A DNA stretch of 64,000 nt from Rhodococcus sp. OK302 (GTDB lineage Bacteria; Actinomycetota; Actinomycetes; Mycobacteriales; Mycobacteriaceae), in contig NZ_NPJZ01000001.1 in the NCBI RefSeq assembly GCF_002245895.1, positions 2,392,501-2,456,500 on the forward strand. Direction: 5' to 3'. Below, piece by piece: positions 60,184 to 64,000 of the stretch. A model generated the notes under the pieces. It saw only the letters and a program-made list of their open reading frames with translations, was not told the origin of the DNA and made no database searches. The stretch's first letter is position 1. Each line of letters starts with the position of its first letter. The position numbers and the translations under genes are program-made.

Positions 60184-62145
60184 TTACTTCAGTCGTACTG
60201 CATCCGTGCCGTCCCCGTCGAGCATCGCCGAACCCAACAACGATTCGGGGATGCCGAAACCGTCGATCAGAGTCGCGACATGCGGGCGCAGGGTGCGGCA
60301 ACGCTCGTTGATTCCGCGAGTGACAGCCTTGGAACGCTCGACCGAGAGGTGGCGGTGCTCCATGAACCAGGCTTTGTCCTCCTCGATGACGGAGAGCGCG
60401 TAGAGGTCGCACACCTCGCCGAAGAGTTCCTTCGCAGTGTCGTCCTCACACGAATCGATACCGGCGACAAAGGCTTCCAGGATTACACGCTCGATGTGGG
60501 CTTGCGCAGCCTTCAAAACATGATCCTGAACGAAGTTGAAGGCGTCGAACGGATTCTCCTCGCGCTTCTGCGCCGCCTGCAATCTCCTTGCCGCAGTAGA
60601 GAGTAAGTACTCCTCGCGATCCTCGAACATTTTCATCTGAGTGCCGCGGTTGAAGAGGCTGCCGTCCTCCTCGTTGTCCTGGCGGGTATCGACGATGGTC
60701 TGCAGAATCTGTTGCGCCGCAGTACGTTTCTTAACTACATCGGAGACCGTTGTGGCGGCGAAACGCATCCAGTCGACCGGGCTCATGCCGCGTACTTCAT
60801 CTGCGTACGACGTGAGGAGTTCCTTCGCGACCAACTGCGTCAGAACGTGATTGTCGCCCTCGAACGTGGTGAAGACATCGGTATCCGCCTTCAATGAGGT
60901 GAGGCGATTCTCCGCGAGATAGCCTGCGCCGCCACAGGCTTCGCGCGCTTCCTGGATGGCGCGAGTGGCGTGCCACGTGTTGGCGGCTTTGAGGCCGGCG
61001 GCGCGGCCTTCGAGTTCGCGCTGCTCCTGCGGATCGGGATCTTTACTGCTCTGGACATCGTGCATTGCCGATACAAGTTCGTTCTGGGCGAATTGCAGGG
61101 CGTAGGAACGGGCGATCAGCGGCAGTAGGCGCCTCTGATGAACGAGATAATCCATGATGAGGACTTCGTCATCGCGCGGGGCGAGCGAAGCGACGGGGGA
61201 TTTACTCAGTGGGGCGCTGAACTGCCTGCGCTGCAACGCGTATCGACCCGCGATAGCCAGACCTACCCGCGCCGCCGCTGCGGCAGACCCGCCGACAGTG
61301 ACCCGTCCCCGAACCAAGGTGCCGACCATCGTGAAGAAACGACGGTTCGGGTTCTCGATCTCGGAGCTGTAGGTCCCGTCCTCGGCAACTTCGGCATAGC
61401 GGTTGAGGAGGTTCTCGCGGGGGATCCGAACCTGATCGAACATGATGCGACCGTTGTCGACTCCGGGCAGTCCGCCCTTGAGTCCGCAGTCCGACGTCGT
61501 GACGCCGGGCAAGTCGTTTCCGGCGTCGTCGCGGATCGGCACCACAAAGCAGTGCACTCCCTGGCTTTCACCACCTGTCATGAGCTGCGCGAATACCGCG
61601 GCGACGCTCGCGTGCTCCGCGGCGCCGCCGATGTAGTCCTTGCGCGACGACGGAGTGGGGGAGTGGACAACAAATTCGCCGGTGGTGGCGTCGTACGTGG
61701 CGGTTGTCTCGAGTTCCTGCACGTCACTGCCGTGACCGGTCTCGGTCATGGCAAAACACCCGAGAAGTTCCAGGTCGATGAGTGGTTTGACGTAGGTCTG
61801 GTGGTGGCGTTCCGTGCCCAGATTTTCGATGGCTCCGCCGAACAGCCCCCACTGGACCCCGGCTTTGACCATCAACGACAGGTCGGACATTGCGAGCATC
61901 TCGATGCTGGTGACGGCGCCGCCGGCATCTCCCGTTCCGCCGTGTTCTACTGCGAAACCGTTTGCGGCATAACCGAGATCGGCAAGAATGCGCATTTGCT
62001 CGAGCGTCTTGGTGCGAGCAATGGCGAGGTTCGGCGTGTAATGCGGAGCGAAACGAGGATCGTCCAACTCGCCGCGTACCCGCTCGCGCACCTCCCGCCA
62101 GCGTCCGTCGAGAGTAATCCTGAGGTGGTCCGCTGTAGTGGCCAT
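60184..62145 (-). CDS. Acyl-CoA oxidase-type acyl-CoA dehydrogenase family protein
   Basis: This 653-residue flavoprotein fits the acyl-CoA oxidase group: it is longer than a normal acyl-CoA dehydrogenase, with a C-terminal extension. It has LLGCFAMTETGHGSDVQELETTA split over residues 128-148 (flavin- and substrate-binding), RRQFSAPL, and ACGGAGYLAENRLTSLKADTDVFTTFEGDN. It carries out the first beta-oxidation step, passing electrons to oxygen. The start is ATG 62145. It converges on the membrane-protein gene and is preceded by a small lipoprotein gene in the same direction. Confidence 0.88.
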   Translation of the reverse strand: MATTADHLRITLDGRWREVRERVRGELDDPRFAPHYTPNLAIARTKTLEQMRILADLGYAANGFAVEHGGTGDAGGAVTSIEMLAMSDLSLMVKAGVQWGLFGGAIENLGTERHHQTYVKPLIDLELLGCFAMTETGHGSDVQELETTATYDATTGEFVVHSPTPSSRKDYIGGAAEHASVAAVFAQLMTGGESQGVHCFVVPIRDDAGNDLPGVTTSDCGLKGGLPGVDNGRIMFDQVRIPRENLLNRYAEVAEDGTYSSEIENPNRRFFTMVGTLVRGRVTVGGSAAAAARVGLAIAGRYALQRRQFSAPLSKSPVASLAPRDDEVLIMDYLVHQRRLLPLIARSYALQFAQNELVSAMHDVQSSKDPDPQEQRELEGRAAGLKAANTWHATRAIQEAREACGGAGYLAENRLTSLKADTDVFTTFEGDNHVLTQLVAKELLTSYADEVRGMSPVDWMRFAATTVSDVVKKRTAAQQILQTIVDTRQDNEEDGSLFNRGTQMKMFEDREEYLLSTAARRLQAAQKREENPFDAFNFVQDHVLKAAQAHIERVILEAFVAGIDSCEDDTAKELFGEVCDLYALSVIEEDKAWFMEHRHLSVERSKAVTRGINERCRTLRPHVATLIDGFGIPESLLGSAMLDGDGTDAVRLK

Positions 62146-62178
62146 GGACCCGACCCTAGCGGTGAGCGGCGAGAGACG

Positions 62179-62526
62179 TCAGCAGTTTCCGGCGGCGCCG
62201 GCTTCGATTCCTTCTCTGAACAGTTGTTTGTCGGTCTCGGGCATGGCTAGGTACGACGGGTCGTTCTCGACGATTTTCAGGAAGGCCACCGCTGTATCGG
62301 TGGGGGCGCCGCCGGTCTGCGTTCGCTGCGCGACGTAGACCGAGACCGCGGAACAACCACCCAGAAATGCGGGCTCGGTGCGAGGCGTCGCGGGGGGAGC
62401 CACAATTGCAGATGAACTGGTCGCCGACGCTGTTGTTGTCGCTGGAACGTCGTTCGAGGCGTCTGAACTACAGGATGTGACAAGAATCGCAACTGGAATC
62501 AACAGCGTGGTCAACAGTCGCTTCAT
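62179..62526 (-). CDS. Small secreted lipoprotein, unknown function
   Basis: This 115-residue protein has a lipoprotein signal, MKRLLTTLLIPVAILVTSCSS, with lipobox V-T-S-C. A Ser/Thr/Ala/Pro-rich linker (about residues 22-50) follows, then a small domain with two cysteines, one in GGCSAVSVYVAQRT and one as the last residue, probably disulfide-bonded. No family is recognised. It sits 33 bases upstream of the acyl-CoA oxidase gene and may share a transcript with it. Confidence 0.78.
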   Translation of the reverse strand: MKRLLTTLLIPVAILVTSCSSDASNDVPATTTASATSSSAIVAPPATPRTEPAFLGGCSAVSVYVAQRTQTGGAPTDTAVAFLKIVENDPSYLAMPETDKQLFREGIEAGAAGNC

Positions 62527-62595
62527 GGTCGAAATGGTCTCATAATTGGTCAGTTCCGACCTGAAAACGCTGTCATGGTGCCGAAGTCCTACACC

Positions 62596-62617
62596 CTGTC
62601 GTTGTCAGATTCGACAG
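62596..62617. promoter_or_regulatory. Inverted repeat upstream of hemL
   Basis: CTGTCG (62596-62601) and CGACAG (62612-62617) form a 6-bp inverted repeat with a 10-base spacer, 20 bases before the hemL start. It could be an operator or a short RNA hairpin. The evidence is only the symmetry. Confidence 0.3.
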
Positions 62618-62636
62618 AACTGGGACACTGGAGGTC

Positions 62637-63962
62637 GTGACTGTGTCTTCCGGTGATTTCGACCTGCATGCAACGAACTCGGCTCGCCTCTTCGAGCGTG
62701 CCGGCAAAGTGATCCCCGGCGGCGTCAACTCGCCGGTCCGGGCGTTCGGTTCGGTCGGCGGAACACCCCGATTCATCCGCGAAGCTTCCGGCTACACACT
62801 GACCGATGTCGACGGCAACAACTACGTCGATCTTGTGTCGTCGTGGGGTCCCATGATCCTCGGACACGCACACCCCGCCGTCGTAGAAGCTGTTCGCGAA
62901 GCCGCGCTCGGCGGTCTGTCCTTCGGCGCTCCCACCGAAGGTGAAATCGCGCTGGCCGAGGAGATCGTCGCCCGCGTCGCGCCCGTGGAGAAGGTGCGCC
63001 TGGTCAACTCGGGCACTGAAGCCACGATGAGCGCAGTACGTCTGGCCCGCGGATTCACCGGCCGCACCAAGATCATCAAGTTCTCCGGTTGCTATCACGG
63101 CCACGTCGACGCTCTGCTTGCCGACGCAGGATCCGGACTCGCAACCTTCGGTTTGCCCACCTCGCCGGGCGTGACCGGAGCTCAGGCCGAGGACACCATC
63201 GTTGTTCCCTACAACGATGTCGAGGCCGTCGCCGCAGCTTTTGCCGCGAACCCGGGCGCCATTGCCTGCGTCATCACCGAAGCGGCCGCCGGAAATATGG
63301 GTGCCGTCGCGCCCCTGCCCGGTTTCAACGAGGGCCTGCGTCGACTCACCACTGAGCACGGCGCACTGCTGATCATGGACGAGGTGATGACGGGATTCCG
63401 CGTCAGCGCGTCGGGTTGGTACGGCATCGACAATGTCGCCGGCGATCTCTACACATTCGGCAAGGTCATGAGCGGCGGGCTTCCGGCTGCAGCATTCGGT
63501 GGCCGCGCCGACATCATGGGTCACCTTGCCCCCGACGGCCCCGTCTACCAGGCCGGCACACTCTCCGGAAACCCTGTCGCCGTTGCCGCGGGACTGGCAA
63601 ACCTCCGTGCCGCCGACGCCGACGTGTACGCCAAGCTCGCCAACAACGCCACAGCCTTGGGCGACCTCATGTCCGAGGCGCTCACCGCCGAAGGCGTCGT
63701 GCACCGCGTGCAATATGCAGGCACATTGGTCAGCGTGTTCTTCTCCGAGAATGCCGTCACCAACTACGACGAAGCCAAGGCCGCGCAGACCTGGCGGTTC
63801 CCCGCTTTCTTCCACGCACTGCTCTCGCGCGGTGTGTACCCGCCGCCGAGCGCGTTCGAAGCGTGGTTCGTCTCGGCCGCGCTCGACGATCGGGCGTTCT
63901 CGATCATCGCCGACGCGATGCCTCACGCAGCCAGGGCTGCCGCAGCCGCCGTCAAGTCTTAA
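62637..63962 (+). CDS. hemL: Glutamate-1-semialdehyde 2,1-aminomutase
   Basis: This 441-residue PLP enzyme starts at GTG 62637. The N-terminus [21 protein letters not shown] is the family signature. The PLP-binding block is [13 protein letters not shown], and the Schiff-base lysine is in [18 protein letters not shown]. It converts GSA from HemA to 5-aminolevulinate, which HemB then uses. In mycobacteria hemL likewise follows at a distance from hemA-C-D-B (Rv0524). A downstream partner, usually a phosphoglycerate-mutase-like protein, would lie outside the window. Confidence 0.97.
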   Translation: MTVSSGDFDLHATNSARLFERAGKVIPGGVNSPVRAFGSVGGTPRFIREASGYTLTDVDGNNYVDLVSSWGPMILGHAHPAVVEAVREAALGGLSFGAPTEGEIALAEEIVARVAPVEKVRLVNSGTEATMSAVRLARGFTGRTKIIKFSGCYHGHVDALLADAGSGLATFGLPTSPGVTGAQAEDTIVVPYNDVEAVAAAFAANPGAIACVITEAAAGNMGAVAPLPGFNEGLRRLTTEHGALLIMDEVMTGFRVSASGWYGIDNVAGDLYTFGKVMSGGLPAAAFGGRADIMGHLAPDGPVYQAGTLSGNPVAVAAGLANLRAADADVYAKLANNATALGDLMSEALTAEGVVHRVQYAGTLVSVFFSENAVTNYDEAKAAQTWRFPAFFHALLSRGVYPPPSAFEAWFVSAALDDRAFSIIADAMPHAARAAAAAVKS

Positions 63963-64000
63963 AACAAGCACACGCTCCCCACACCACACACCTTCTTCAG

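Overview
This is a high-GC actinobacterial chromosome segment, almost certainly from Rhodococcus (R. erythropolis / R. qingshengii-like). The evidence is the mycothiol gene mshA, an EspG/PPE-like ESX pair, a WS/DGAT-PlsB-PlsC triacylglycerol locus, and gene order that follows the Mycobacterium tuberculosis interval Rv0486-Rv0524 (mshA, YbjN, gpm1, senX3-regX3, Rv0495c, ppx, Rv0497, Rv0498, proC, Rv0500A, bS22, galE2, Rv0502, serB1, glutaredoxin, hemA-C-D-B, hemL). Species and synteny are from memory of these families; no search was run.

Layout. 1-2.65 kb: end of an L,D-transpeptidase, then a glycine-rich PPE/WXG-like protein overlapping an EspG chaperone gene. 2.6-8.2 kb: an SDR gene and an arylsulfatase pseudogene, split by a TnpB-only IS and missing its catalytic-cysteine segment. 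Divergent from it is a ROK regulator preceded by a short leaderless ORF encoding Cys-Cys-Cys, which suggests a sulfur/cysteine-responsive locus. 8.2-13.9 kb: accessory metabolism (NTF2-like, LysR, tocopherol-cyclase-like plus thioesterase, PIG-L deacetylase, MFS, alpha/beta hydrolase). 13.9-22.5 kb: the conserved mshA-senX3-regX3-ppx block. 22.5-30.2 kb: an inserted lipid block (PlsC fusion, PlsB, WS/DGAT, TetR; divergent MerR and a thioesterase). 30.2-35.7 kb: proC, a HTH protein, a hairpin-rich leader and bS22, an epimerase/acyltransferase pair, serB1 and a glutaredoxin. 35.7-43.9 kb: rex-hemA-hemC-hemD/cobA-hemB under a good Rex operator, four small membrane proteins and CsoR.

43.9-51.8 kb is the most interesting accessory block. 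A TetR regulator with three GAAC-N3-GTTC palindromes faces a seven-gene run cysQ-cysD-cysNC-NTF2-SDR-sulfotransferase-DUF1214. It contains everything needed to make PAPS, use it for sulfation and destroy the PAP by-product, so it looks like a self-contained sulfation module for an unknown metabolite. 51.8-54.6 kb: an orphan solute-binding lipoprotein and an F420-type oxidoreductase, bracketed by the DUF1214 3' end and a degenerate second copy of that end. 54.8-58.3 kb: a secreted adhesin-like protein with seven near-identical 95-residue Ig-like repeats. 58.4-60.2 kb: a TetR with three GTCAAC-N3-GTTGAC operators controlling a membrane exporter-like protein. 60.2-64 kb: an acyl-CoA oxidase-type enzyme, a small lipoprotein and hemL.

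No tRNA, rRNA or CRISPR array was seen. Many transcription units end in perfect hairpins, several of them shared by convergent genes.
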